Source: a virus
Virus record (IMG/VR): IMGVR_UViG_3300028025_000988
Coordinates: 1 to 39,331 of that record
Direction: 5' to 3' (one strand)
DNA: 39,331 nucleotides
The number at the start of each line of letters is the position of its first letter. The first letter of the stretch is position 1. A program made the translations under genes and the position numbers. Shown here one piece after another: positions 1 through 9,720 of this stretch. Below the pieces are notes generated by a model. It saw only the letters and a list, made by a program, of their open reading frames with translations. It made no database searches and had not been told where the DNA came from.

Positions 1-180
1 CCCCCGATTATACCTTCTAGCGTTAAATTGTCGATAAATCTATATGTCGATATGTCGATATTTTGAGGGTAGGGTTATTAAACTAGGGTACGGGGGGCAT
101 ACATAGTATCCCATAAAATATTTTTGTTATATAATAGCCCCCCGTATATATACCTAAATCGGACATATTATAAGTATTTT

Positions 181-197
181 ACCGAACTTTGTTCGGT
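181..197. promoter_or_regulatory. Perfect 7-bp hairpin / inverted repeat
   Basis: ACCGAAC (181-187), loop TTT, GTTCGGT (191-197): a perfect 7-bp inverted repeat. It is followed by a T-rich but interrupted run (TTCTGTATTT), so it could be a weak terminator or an operator next to the TTGAAC box at 206-211. The sequence cannot decide between the two. Confidence 0.45.
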
Positions 198-249
198 TTC
201 TGTATTTGAACAGGTTATCTATATATGTAATAGTAATTCCATATATAGG

Positions 250-276
250 GAGTTGGCTCCCTTTATCCGCCAACTC
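250..276 (+). promoter_or_regulatory. 8-bp stem-loop in the terminase leader
   Basis: GAGTTGGC (250-257) pairs perfectly with GCCAACTC (269-276) across an 11-base loop, about 80 bases upstream of the terminase start. It is followed by TTATAGTATATATAA rather than a T run. It may be an mRNA leader structure, a processing site or a terminator of transcription entering from the window edge. Confidence 0.45.
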
Positions 277-358
277 TTATAGTATATATAATATATATAA
301 TGGGAGAGTTCTGCCCGTTTAGACTTACCGTTAAATAACCGTTTTACTAGGAGGCTTC

Positions 359-2227
359 ATGGGACGAAAGCCTGGCAAACAAGACATTCCCAAGGAGGCT
401 GCTAAGAAGCAGGTCCTGGAACTTCTGACCCAGGGTAGCACCATCACTGACGCCATGAAGGCTGTTAATCGTAATGATGTTACCTTCCGCCAGTGGTCGA
501 TGTCTGACCCTGAGTTCAAGGCTGAGGCCGATAAATCAAGACTTGCTGGTAAAGGTGTTAAGGCTGACCTTGCCAATCTGAAGGATATCTCGTTTGAGGA
601 TTTCTCCGAGCAATTCTTAGACACCAAGTTGTTCGACCACCATAAAGACTGGGTGGACCTTATCGAAGGTCGGGAACCCCGTTGGCTACATCCATCTATG
701 ACCTACGAGCCTGCGGCCAGCAACCGAGTTCTAATTAACGTACCACCTGAGCACGCCAAGTCCACAGTCATCACAATCAACTATGTGACCTATCGCATAG
801 CCGTAGACCCTAACGTGAGAATCATTATTGTCTCTAAGACTCAAGGTATGGCTAGAAAATTTTTAAGTGCAATCAAGACCCGTATGTCCCACCCAAACTG
901 GACTAAGTTACAGATGTCCTTTGGACCTAACGGCGGATACAAGGCTGACTCACCTACTTGGTCAGCAGATATGATTTACCTAGGTACTGGACGCGACTCT
1001 GGCGAAAAGGACCCTACGGTTCAAGCATTAGGATTCGGGTCTCAAATTTACGGTGCTCGCGCCGACCTGATTATCCTAGACGATGTGGTGATGAACTCAA
1101 ACTCTCATGAGTGGGAAAAGCAAATTGAATGGCTTCAGAAAGAAGTCATCACCCGTCTGGGACGGCACGGAAAACTACTTATCGTAGGAACCCGTGTCGC
1201 CCCTATAGATTTATATAAGATGATAAGAGATAGCGACCAATGGACAGGTGGCAAGTCTCCCTTCACTTACTTCTCCCAACCAGCGGTTCTGGAGTTTGAC
1301 GAGAAACCAGCCAACTGGAAAACACTATGGCCTTGGACGGATAGGGCTGAGGGGGAACAGGATGAAGCAAATGAAGAAGGATTATATCCAAAGTGGGATG
1401 GACCCTCACTCTTTACTAGAAGGTCTGAGGTTGCTCCGTCAGTATGGGCAATGGTCTACCAACAAGAAGATGTTGTCGAAGACGCAATCTTCCCACCAAC
1501 AGTTGTCGCAGGATGTGTCAATGGAATGCGAAAGCGCGGACCTCTCAAGGCTGGAACACCAGGCCATCCAAGCCGCGTTGAAGGTACTTACACAGTTATA
1601 GGTTTTGACCCTGCTGTATCAGGCAGGTCTGCTTTCGTAGCGGTTACATTTAACCGAGGTGATGGCAAAGTTTATGTTTTAGATTGCGTAAACATGGTTG
1701 ACCCTACTCCCCAAAAAGAGCGTGCTCTAATTGAAGAGTGGGTAGAAAGATACTCCCCTCAAGAGTTTCGAGTTGAAATCAACGCCCATCAAAAGGCGTA
1801 TCAGATGGACACTGACTTAGTTCAGTATTTAGCCCAGTATGGTTGTAAGTTAAATCCACACTTTACTGGTAAGAATAAATGGGACACATCATTTGGTGTG
1901 GCCTCTATGTCCGCCTTATTTGGCGGTCTGCGGGACGGCAGATTTCAAGATAACAACCTAATAGAACTTCCATCTAATGAAGGTTCTGAAGGTTTAAAAT
2001 CTCTGGTACAACAATTAATTACTTGGAAGCCAGATACTAAAAACCCAACCGACTGCGTGATGGCCCTATGGTTTGCTATCATTCGAGTACGTGAACTAAT
2101 GCAACAAACATCCTTTGCCACTAAGTATGCCAACAACAGGTGGGCAACTAGACGTCAAAAGGATATGCGACACTCAATCAATTTAGATGATGCCTTTGCT
2201 GAGCAATGGGCTGAAACTTACGGATAA
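359..2227 (+). CDS. terL: Terminase large subunit with N-terminal HTH
   Basis: This is the DNA-packaging motor: an ATPase that pumps DNA through the portal and a nuclease that cuts the concatemer. The 622 residues hold a Walker A-like motif (VPPEHAKST, 128-136), Walker B (LIILDD, 237-242) and a VGTR coupling motif (276-279). The RNase H-like nuclease acidic residues are probably D417 (GFDPA), E473 (RVEINA) and D565 (PTDCVMALW). Residues about 17-60 read like the helix-turn-helix of a small terminase subunit (QVLELLTQGSTITDAMKAV, then WSMSDPEF). No separate small-terminase gene precedes it. The start has a strong AGGAGG at 349-354. First gene of the late rightward operon, followed 8 bases later by the portal gene. 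Confidence 0.95.
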   Translation: MGRKPGKQDIPKEAAKKQVLELLTQGSTITDAMKAVNRNDVTFRQWSMSDPEFKAEADKSRLAGKGVKADLANLKDISFEDFSEQFLDTKLFDHHKDWVDLIEGREPRWLHPSMTYEPAASNRVLINVPPEHAKSTVITINYVTYRIAVDPNVRIIIVSKTQGMARKFLSAIKTRMSHPNWTKLQMSFGPNGGYKADSPTWSADMIYLGTGRDSGEKDPTVQALGFGSQIYGARADLIILDDVVMNSNSHEWEKQIEWLQKEVITRLGRHGKLLIVGTRVAPIDLYKMIRDSDQWTGGKSPFTYFSQPAVLEFDEKPANWKTLWPWTDRAEGEQDEANEEGLYPKWDGPSLFTRRSEVAPSVWAMVYQQEDVVEDAIFPPTVVAGCVNGMRKRGPLKAGTPGHPSRVEGTYTVIGFDPAVSGRSAFVAVTFNRGDGKVYVLDCVNMVDPTPQKERALIEEWVERYSPQEFRVEINAHQKAYQMDTDLVQYLAQYGCKLNPHFTGKNKWDTSFGVASMSALFGGLRDGRFQDNNLIELPSNEGSEGLKSLVQQLITWKPDTKNPTDCVMALWFAIIRVRELMQQTSFATKYANNRWATRRQKDMRHSINLDDAFAEQWAETYG

Positions 2228-2235
2228 GGAAACTA

Positions 2236-3993
2236 ATGGCTCTTACCATTGAACAAATTGCAGCACGGGTTGAATCCCTTAAGTACCGTGCATCAGAGCG
2301 TGATGCTCGTGCAGGCGATGTGCTATCTGTGCGTCAGGGTAAAATTGCCGAAGTCTATCCAGATTTCTTCCCTGAAGGTGTAGACGCAAACGTAGTTGCA
2401 AACTTTATCGATATCGTAGCCCGTGACCTATCTGAGGTTATGGCACCACTACCTGCAGTTAACTGCTCTAGTGCATCACAAACCAATGACCGTGCTCGTC
2501 GCTTTGCTGACAATAGAACACGCATTGCCTCAAATTATTTTAACAACTCTGACCTTCAGGTATCTATGTATACTGGAGCAGATTACTATGTAACATATGG
2601 TTTCGTCCCATTCATTATTGAGTTGGACGATGAAGCGAAGTTGCCTCGTATCCGCGTAGAAAACCCTCGGATGGCTTATCCTGAGTTTGACCGCTACGGA
2701 CGATGCATCTCCTTTGCTAAGGTATACTCATTAACTCTTGGAGAGTTAGTTGCTCAATTCCCTGAATACGAAGTACAACTACTTGGTCGTTCAGGTTTCA
2801 AACAAGACACTAACACTCTAACAGATATCGTACGTTATTACGATAAAGACCAATCTGTGGTCTATGTACCTAGCCGTGAAAATTTAGTTTTATCCCGTGC
2901 AAAGAATCCAATAGGAAAGATGATGGTTGTAGTAGCCAAGCGTCCTACTATTGATGGGGAGATGCGAGGACAGTTTGATGATGTTATTGGTATTCAGTTG
3001 CTCCGTAATCGTTTCGCTATGCTCGCTATGGAGGCTGCAGAAAAATCTGTACAATCTCCTATCGTCGTTCCAATGGATGTTCAGGAACTACAACTCGGCG
3101 GAGACTCAGTCATCAGAACAAATACTCCAGGTGGAGTTAGAAGAGTCGAACTCAATATTCCGCAAGGTGCGTTCACGGAACAAAACTTGCTCAATCAAGA
3201 ACTTAGAATTGGTGCTCGTTATCCAGAGGGACGAACAGGTAACGTCAATGCATCTATTGTCACAGGCCAAGGCGTCCAGGCTCTCATGGGAGCATTCGAT
3301 ACTCAAGTTAAGTCAGCCCAAGCAATATTTGCGTCAGCACTTAGAGATGTAATTGGTCTTTGTTTTGAAGTTGATGAATCTATATTTGACATTCAAAAGA
3401 CAATTCGTGGCGTAGATGCTGGTTCACCTTACGCATTAGAGTACAAGCCAAGTAAAGATATTAAGGGAGATTACTCCGCTGATGTTCGTTACGGTATGCT
3501 TGCTGGTTTGAATCCAGCACAAGGATTAATATTTATGTTACAGGCTCTTGGAGGCAAGTTAATCTCTAAGGATATGGCAATGAGAGAGTTACCATTCAAT
3601 GTTAATGTTAGCCAAGAGCAAGAGAAAATTGAAATTGAAGATATGCGTAATGCTCTTATTTCTTCACTTCAAGCATACACCCAAGCCATTCCGCAAATGG
3701 CCACTCAAGGACAAGACCCTTCTGAGATTGTTACAAAGATTGCTAACGTTATTAAGTCACGACAAAAGGGACAGAGCATCGAAGACGCAATAGAACAAAC
3801 CTTTGCGCCTAAAGAACAAGTTCCTCCTGCTGGTGCTCCAATGGTTGAGCAACCGTCCCCTGCTCCCGCTGCGCCAGTAGGAGGTCTACCTCCAGTTGAA
3901 GAACAAGGAGTACCAGACGTTCAAAGTTTACTATCTAGTTTAACTTCAGGTGGAGCAGCAAACGCAAGTGTAAGAACAATTCGTAGACGATAG
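2236..3993 (+). CDS. Portal protein
   Basis: A 585-residue protein directly downstream of the terminase, the classic portal position. It is expected to form the dodecameric ring at one capsid vertex through which DNA enters and leaves and on which the terminase docks. Length, mixed alpha/beta composition, the acidic N-terminal helices and a long helical stretch around residues 360-500 fit portal proteins. The C-terminus is a Pro/Ala-rich low-complexity tail (about residues 525-556) that is probably disordered. Assignment rests on position and general resemblance; no short diagnostic motif exists for the family. The start is preceded by AAGGAAACTA. Confidence 0.85.
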   Translation: MALTIEQIAARVESLKYRASERDARAGDVLSVRQGKIAEVYPDFFPEGVDANVVANFIDIVARDLSEVMAPLPAVNCSSASQTNDRARRFADNRTRIASNYFNNSDLQVSMYTGADYYVTYGFVPFIIELDDEAKLPRIRVENPRMAYPEFDRYGRCISFAKVYSLTLGELVAQFPEYEVQLLGRSGFKQDTNTLTDIVRYYDKDQSVVYVPSRENLVLSRAKNPIGKMMVVVAKRPTIDGEMRGQFDDVIGIQLLRNRFAMLAMEAAEKSVQSPIVVPMDVQELQLGGDSVIRTNTPGGVRRVELNIPQGAFTEQNLLNQELRIGARYPEGRTGNVNASIVTGQGVQALMGAFDTQVKSAQAIFASALRDVIGLCFEVDESIFDIQKTIRGVDAGSPYALEYKPSKDIKGDYSADVRYGMLAGLNPAQGLIFMLQALGGKLISKDMAMRELPFNVNVSQEQEKIEIEDMRNALISSLQAYTQAIPQMATQGQDPSEIVTKIANVIKSRQKGQSIEDAIEQTFAPKEQVPPAGAPMVEQPSPAPAAPVGGLPPVEEQGVPDVQSLLSSLTSGGAANASVRTIRRR

Positions 3994-4010
3994 CAGCAGA
4001 AGGGGACATC

Positions 4011-4580
4011 ATGACAACACTTGCTGCTATACAAGGCGACGGATGGTGTGTTATCGGAAGCGATTCACGTTCATCTGATGAATCTGGTCGTCCAATTGAA
4101 ATGGCAACACACAAGATTATTGAAAACAATGGAGTGTTGATTGCAGGTTCTGGTTCTGGTAGAGGTTCAAATTTATTACAGTTCGGATGGAAACCACCTA
4201 GACCTAAACTAAGTGAAGACTTAGATGTCTTCATAACTAAAAGATTTATACCATCTATGAGAAAATTATTCATAGATGCAGGTTATGATATGAAAGAAGA
4301 TGGGGACCATGCTTCGCACGATTCGCAATTTATTATTGGCATTCGCGGTATACTTTATCCTATTTTTGAGGATTACAGTTGGGACCGTGATGTTCGTGGC
4401 GTTTATTATTCTGGTTCTGGTAGCGATATTGCCCTTGGTGCTATGGAGGCTTATAGAGTACGCAGCGCTGATGATGCTTATAAAGCAGAAAAAATTATCA
4501 GAAAGTCAATTGAAATAGCAACCAACTGGGATATATACTCAAGTGGTCCAATTATAACTAAAATACAATATTCTAAGTAG
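4011..4580 (+). CDS. HslV/proteasome-like Ntn hydrolase (putative phage protease)
   Basis: A 189-residue protein with the signature of proteasome beta/HslV threonine peptidases. After removal of Met the chain starts TTLAAI, giving an N-terminal nucleophile Thr1. GSDSR puts Asp at mature position 17, exactly as in the family, and Lys falls at mature position 34 (family Lys33). GVLIAGSGSGRGS (41-53) matches the family's conserved glycine segment, and SGSGSDIALGAMEA (134-147) matches the GSG-...-ALGA segment with the active-site serine. The C-terminal WDIYSSGPI resembles HslV. It lies between portal and scaffold, where many phages encode the prohead maturation protease, so a head-maturation role is plausible. 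No HslU-like unfoldase is visible. Confidence 0.8.
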   Translation: MTTLAAIQGDGWCVIGSDSRSSDESGRPIEMATHKIIENNGVLIAGSGSGRGSNLLQFGWKPPRPKLSEDLDVFITKRFIPSMRKLFIDAGYDMKEDGDHASHDSQFIIGIRGILYPIFEDYSWDRDVRGVYYSGSGSDIALGAMEAYRVRSADDAYKAEKIIRKSIEIATNWDIYSSGPIITKIQYSK

Positions 4581-4588
4581 GAGGAACA

Positions 4589-5044
4589 ATGGCTGAAAAT
4601 CGCGGAGGACCTCGTCCAACGGCACCACAAAATAATCCTGCCAACGTTTCCGCAACTGGTGGAGCAGGACAATCTGGTACACAAGGTGCTAAATATTATT
4701 CAGGTTTGCCTTACGGACAAGGGCAAGCAATGATGGCGCAACAACAAGCAGCACCTATGGCTGCAGGTAGACCAGCGCCAATTATGAATCCTATTGATTC
4801 TTTTCCTGCCCCTATGCCATTATCTGAGCCATCAACAATGCCAGATGTTCCAGTAACTGATGGAGCAGCAATGGGTGCTGGTGCAGGCATGGAGGCTTTG
4901 ACAATGCCACAAGAACAAGACAATGATGTTGAGAAACAAAGACTATTATCTTATCTACCAGCACTGGAGGCAGCCGCACAAAGCCCAAATTCATCACAAG
5001 CATTCCGTAATTATGTGAGAATTCTAAGGGCTAATCTTCTATGA
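4589..5044 (+). CDS. Pro/Gln/Ala-rich small virion protein, unknown
   Basis: A 151-residue protein, low-complexity for its first 110 residues (Gly, Pro, Gln, Ala, Met repeats) with a short helical acidic C-terminus (about 113-151). It has a strong ribosome site (TAGGAGGAACA) and its stop overlaps the next start (ATGA at 5041), so it is coupled to the large internal protein. I do not recognise a domain. Position suggests a head-associated or minor virion component; the disordered N-terminus suggests a linker or assembly role. Confidence 0.75.
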   Translation: MAENRGGPRPTAPQNNPANVSATGGAGQSGTQGAKYYSGLPYGQGQAMMAQQQAAPMAAGRPAPIMNPIDSFPAPMPLSEPSTMPDVPVTDGAAMGAGAGMEALTMPQEQDNDVEKQRLLSYLPALEAAAQSPNSSQAFRNYVRILRANLL

Positions 5045-8000
5045 GTGATAGAGAAGCGGCACAAAAAGCATATCAAGATATGCAGAAGTCAAAGAATCCT
5101 TCTGCCTTTGATACAATGGGTTCATTCAACAGTTACTATGCTGGTTGGAATGTTAATGAGGTTAACTCTCTGCCAATGGATATGGGTAAATCCATACCAG
5201 CAAAGGATAGAGCAGAGGCTATTAATGCCTTTAATAGGTATCTTAAAAAACCAGGTACACCTCCTGCTCCAACACCACAGCCTCAAGAACAAGGATTTTT
5301 TTCTAGAGCATTTGAAAAAGTTGAGAAGGCTTACAACTTTACAACACAGGCTGTATCATTTGGTTTAACACTACCAGAAAAGAATAATCCTATTTGGGAT
5401 GGCGACTTTTCACTAGGAGATGTTAAGTCTGCCTGGGACCAATCAAGAGATATCTCTGCTGGTCGCTCTATTATGCGTACATTAGTTGGAAGACCATTAG
5501 ATACTTTTGAAGATGCTTTTAGCGGCTTAGTAAAGACAGTAAGTTTCGGAAAACTTTCAGGTGCTGATAAGTTTTTACAAGAGCACATATTATTTGCAGC
5601 CAATGACTTTGATATCTTTAGTAAACAACAAAGAGAAGAAGCATTCCGCGAACAGAACGTTGGACGCTTTACATCATTTGGTACAGATGTAGTAGCCCGA
5701 TTTGTTCTAGACCCAACAATTATAGTTGGTAAAGCAATTAAGGTTTACAAAGGTATTACCTACGGTGTTAAAGGTTTAAATGACCTTAATGCTATCCTGG
5801 CTGGGGAGAAGACTGGATTTAAAGCCAATAAGGTAAAAGCAACCTTTAATGATTTTATTACTAAAACAGATGGTATGGATGCTGCTGATTTATTCAGAGT
5901 AAAGGCTATTCGTGAGTCTGCAAATCCTGCATCATTTGCTGATATTATGGCAGATGCAAACAAGATTGAAGATATAGCACTTCGTCATGCTGCTAAAGCA
6001 GATATTGTTAAGATGGCTATGGGCGATGCTGGTGCAGCAAAAAGATTAATGGACACTAATCGTACCCTTGCTACAAAGATTGCCAACCTTGAAGATGAAA
6101 TTGCTGATGCCAAGTATTTTGGTGCTGGACTAGACAAGGCAACTGGTCAACTTACATTTGACTTAGTAAACAAGGGACCTGATTTAGAGAAGGCTGTTGA
6201 GAATGCAGCACTTTATTCTGACGAATTAGCCGAGTTAACACAAAAATTAAATGCTGAGGCTATTCTGGACCCAACAAGAGTACCTCAATTTAATCAAGTT
6301 TCCAAACTTAGACAAGCGGTTTCTGGAAGCCAGAAGTTTATTGACCTACGTGCTGGCGCAGCAGGTGCTCCTATTCGCGTTCTTACTGGATTTTTTTACA
6401 AGCGTCCTAGAGGATGGGTAGATTTTACCGATAATCAGTCAGTTCAAACTGTAGATAACCTGCTTAGTCGTGTACGTGGTATAGCGGAGAAGCAAGAACT
6501 CTCATATACTACGCAGATTACATCTCTTAAAAATAGACTTAATACACAAACCCTTGCTCCTGCAGAAGTTAAATCACTTAAGACTCAGATTAAAGGTCTA
6601 GAAGATGATTTAAAGAAGGCTTCGTTTACAGTTCAGCGTAAAGATACATTGTTTAACGAGTATGTTGCTGCTACAAATGCAGCAGAACGTGCCAATGCTT
6701 TCCAAAAGATTGAACAAGAATTATTTGATACAGTTGCCAAGCAATTCGGATTTGATGAAAGTGATATCCGTCAGGCGTGGTCTTTATTTTCAGGTGGACG
6801 TGCTAAAGCACACAACATTATTCGTGAAAGAGCATACACTGGTGCTACAAAAACTCTACCAGATGGAAGAGTTGTACCAGTAGGCTCAAAGGCTACACCT
6901 ATTCTTGGTTCTGAAGACTTAAAATACATTATTCCTTTACCATTGAACGAGACTCAACTAGTAAAGCAGTTGCCAGTTCTTGATATTGACACTATGTATA
7001 ACGCTTTAAACCGTTTATCTAGAGCACGTCGCTCAGATGCTGCTGGTGTATACTATAAAGGTAAGGCTGGAGCAACAGACCTTATTGATGGTCTAGATTC
7101 CTTAATTAAGTTTGAGGTTCTTGCTCGCCTTGGCTACCCTGTACGTAACGTATCAGAGGGAATCATGCGTATTCTTACCACAACTGGGCCAATGGCTATT
7201 GTTGCTGGGTTAAAAGAATCTAGTAGAAAACTAATTACTAATAGATTCTCTGGTGCATCGCTAGATGATATATATCGCTGGTCAGATGATGTTAAACTTC
7301 AGACATACCGTGATGAATTAGACGCAATGCGTGACCTTGCTGATGACCCAGACCTAATCGATTCTCAAATTAAAGAGATTGATGGTATGTTAGATGGTAC
7401 TATTAAGGTACAAGATAAGTTTGGTTTAGGTCTACGTGAGGTAGATGGCATAACCTACGAGGACGCACTAGGTGCCACACCTGAACGTGCAGAGTTTATT
7501 AAGAACAAGTTTATTGCTGAGTCTGCAAGAATTGTTGATGCACACTTATCAAGTAGTAGAAACAAACTAAACAATGTGTTTGAATCTACTGGAGATTTCG
7601 TAGTAATAAAGGGCGATGACCCTAACTGGACACAGGCTTATGAAAGAGTAGTAAACCGCCAGGTTCGTAACTCTAAGATTACACAAATCTTACTACAAGA
7701 TAAACCAAGAGAGCAACTGATTGATGAAGCCGAATACTTCCTATTAAAGACCAAAGAGGGTAGAGATATCCTTAGAGTACTGGGTATGGGTAGAGATGCT
7801 CGTTCTATTGCAGAAGCCAATATGGATAACATTGATGAGTTATTCCCAGCATTTGCAACTGGTTTAAAAGAGATTGCTAAGACTCGTAAGATTACACCAG
7901 ATGATATTAAGAAAGCATTTGGTACAGATACACTAAACTACCCAGCAGTTAACGCTGCTCAGGTTGGCGCTGCTAATGGTACACACCAAGCAATTAGATT

Positions 8001-9720
8001 CTTCTCATCTATAAGAGATAAGTTCTATAAGAGTTTTGGTGAAATGCCAGAATCTAATCTTGTTCGTCACCCCATGTTTGTTGATTTATATCGCAAGCGT
8101 ATGGATTCTACTATTAGAAATGCAATTGATACATATCCTGGTGATACAATTCCACCAGAGTATATCCGTAAACTAGAGTTTAATGCACGTCAATGGGCAA
8201 GAGCAGAATTACGCCGCTCCCTTTATGATACATCTGAGAGAGTAGATGCTGCCTATACACTAAGATATGCATTCCCGTTCTTTGGCGCATTCACAGATGT
8301 TATTGAAAAATGGGGTCGCATTATAGTAAATGACCCATCAGCATTCGGTAAGTTACAAACTGTGTACAACTCTCCAGACCGTATGGGATTAACAGAGGAA
8401 CGAGATGGTAAGACATACATCAATGTTCCTGGTGAGTGGGTAAAGCGTGGCTCATTTGGTCTAGTAGATAGACCTTTGGCTATTCCTAAAACAAGCCTTG
8501 ACTTATTATTCCAAGGTAATGCTTGGTGGAATCCAGGCGCAGGATGGTTCGTTCAAATTGGTGCATCTCAATTAATCAGGGCTATACCTGATTTAGAACG
8601 CAATGCATTAGTTAAAACAATATTGCCTTATGGTCCAACTGGTACAAGTCCAGGAGAATTCACTAAGGATTTATTAATTCAAAACCAGGCACTGCGTAAA
8701 GCATGGGCTAGGTTTGATGAGAATGACCCAACACGTCGCAACCTTACAGTCCTTATTGCTATGGAAGAAAACCATAAGTTTGACAATGGACTAAGAACAT
8801 CTCAACCAACCGCTAAAGAGATTGACGATAAGGTCAAAAGAATACTTGCGCTAGAGGTTGGTGCTAGAGCAGTCCTTCCTTTTGCTACTAACTTACGTTC
8901 TCCTTATCAATTCTATATTGATGAGTTCCAGAGATTACGTGAAGAAGACCCACAAACCGCATCTGAAAAATTCTATGATACATATGGTGAGGAATACTTC
9001 CTATTCTCTACCAGTCTATCTAAGAATAATACAGGTATTGCTGCAACTATCGATGCGGAAAAACGTTCAAGAGAACTATCTGACTTGATTGCAAAGGGTC
9101 CTGAGTATGGATGGTTTGTTGTTGGAGATGTTAATGCTGGAGAATTCTCTCCTAGCGTTTATCAAAGTCAAAGAAACACACCAGTTGCGCCAGGAAGTAC
9201 AAAGAAGTTCCGTGAATCACAGGACCCATACGAGGCAGTTGCTGCTACTCAGGCTGAAAAGGGATGGATTACCTACAACAAAGGTATGGATATTATCGAG
9301 GCTGAACGTATAGGACGAGGCCTGCCTAATCTAAATGGTATTGATGCAGAGGATTTAAGAGAACGTAAAGAAATATTTATACAACAATTAGAAGACGAGA
9401 ACCCTGCATGGGCTAAGGTTCGTGGTGAGATTAATACTAAAAAGGTAATCAACTTCTTAAAGTTTGCAAATGAAGTTGTTAATGACCCTAGAACTAAAGG
9501 TCGCAGTGATATGCGAGGCATGGCAGACTACCTAGAGGGTAGAGAATATGTTCGCCAAATGCTAGCAGAAAGAGACAGTAAGTCTATAGATGCTGTTGGC
9601 AATGCTGACCTTAAAGAGATGTGGGATACATTCACTAGTGGACTACTAGATGAATACATTTCATTCAGCAGAGTATATACAAGAATACTTGAAAAAGATA
9701 ACCTTACGGAGGGCTTATAG
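5041..9720 (+). CDS. Giant putative internal virion / DNA-ejection protein
   Basis: At 1559 residues this is the largest protein in the window. Predicted mostly alpha-helical, with coiled-coil-like stretches at about residues 335-420 and 485-545, and a short hydrophobic aromatic segment near 1075 (YAFPFFGAF) in an otherwise soluble chain. No lysozyme, transglycosylase or protease motif is evident. With the next three genes it forms a block between portal and scaffold resembling the internal core or ejection-protein sets of short-tailed phages. A tape-measure role is the main alternative, but the long hydrophobic segments typical of siphovirus tape measures are not obvious. Start overlaps the previous stop (ATGA); stop overlaps the next GTG start. 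Confidence 0.7.
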   Translation: MSDREAAQKAYQDMQKSKNPSAFDTMGSFNSYYAGWNVNEVNSLPMDMGKSIPAKDRAEAINAFNRYLKKPGTPPAPTPQPQEQGFFSRAFEKVEKAYNFTTQAVSFGLTLPEKNNPIWDGDFSLGDVKSAWDQSRDISAGRSIMRTLVGRPLDTFEDAFSGLVKTVSFGKLSGADKFLQEHILFAANDFDIFSKQQREEAFREQNVGRFTSFGTDVVARFVLDPTIIVGKAIKVYKGITYGVKGLNDLNAILAGEKTGFKANKVKATFNDFITKTDGMDAADLFRVKAIRESANPASFADIMADANKIEDIALRHAAKADIVKMAMGDAGAAKRLMDTNRTLATKIANLEDEIADAKYFGAGLDKATGQLTFDLVNKGPDLEKAVENAALYSDELAELTQKLNAEAILDPTRVPQFNQVSKLRQAVSGSQKFIDLRAGAAGAPIRVLTGFFYKRPRGWVDFTDNQSVQTVDNLLSRVRGIAEKQELSYTTQITSLKNRLNTQTLAPAEVKSLKTQIKGLEDDLKKASFTVQRKDTLFNEYVAATNAAERANAFQKIEQELFDTVAKQFGFDESDIRQAWSLFSGGRAKAHNIIRERAYTGATKTLPDGRVVPVGSKATPILGSEDLKYIIPLPLNETQLVKQLPVLDIDTMYNALNRLSRARRSDAAGVYYKGKAGATDLIDGLDSLIKFEVLARLGYPVRNVSEGIMRILTTTGPMAIVAGLKESSRKLITNRFSGASLDDIYRWSDDVKLQTYRDELDAMRDLADDPDLIDSQIKEIDGMLDGTIKVQDKFGLGLREVDGITYEDALGATPERAEFIKNKFIAESARIVDAHLSSSRNKLNNVFESTGDFVVIKGDDPNWTQAYERVVNRQVRNSKITQILLQDKPREQLIDEAEYFLLKTKEGRDILRVLGMGRDARSIAEANMDNIDELFPAFATGLKEIAKTRKITPDDIKKAFGTDTLNYPAVNAAQVGAANGTHQAIRFFSSIRDKFYKSFGEMPESNLVRHPMFVDLYRKRMDSTIRNAIDTYPGDTIPPEYIRKLEFNARQWARAELRRSLYDTSERVDAAYTLRYAFPFFGAFTDVIEKWGRIIVNDPSAFGKLQTVYNSPDRMGLTEERDGKTYINVPGEWVKRGSFGLVDRPLAIPKTSLDLLFQGNAWWNPGAGWFVQIGASQLIRAIPDLERNALVKTILPYGPTGTSPGEFTKDLLIQNQALRKAWARFDENDPTRRNLTVLIAMEENHKFDNGLRTSQPTAKEIDDKVKRILALEVGARAVLPFATNLRSPYQFYIDEFQRLREEDPQTASEKFYDTYGEEYFLFSTSLSKNNTGIAATIDAEKRSRELSDLIAKGPEYGWFVVGDVNAGEFSPSVYQSQRNTPVAPGSTKKFRESQDPYEAVAATQAEKGWITYNKGMDIIEAERIGRGLPNLNGIDAEDLRERKEIFIQQLEDENPAWAKVRGEINTKKVINFLKFANEVVNDPRTKGRSDMRGMADYLEGREYVRQMLAERDSKSIDAVGNADLKEMWDTFTSGLLDEYISFSRVYTRILEKDNLTEGL

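Larger units (their letters stand above)
1..358. other. Non-coding AT-rich leader upstream of the terminase gene
   Basis: No credible ORF is present on the plus strand. The stretch is AT-rich, with runs of alternating TA near 217-227 and 279-300, and holds two clear hairpins (181-197 and 250-276). TATAAT matches occur at 287-292 and 296-301 but without a recognisable -35 at the right distance; TTGAAC at 206-211 followed 16 bases later by TAATAG is a weak promoter candidate. On the minus strand a TATAAT lies at 7-12, the same nine bases GATTATACC being repeated at 39237-39245. The region probably carries the control signals for the late rightward operon. Confidence 0.6.

Noticed and set aside
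1248-1601. 117-codon frame within the terminase gene
   Set aside because: Same-strand shadow inside strongly supported terminase motifs; no SD.
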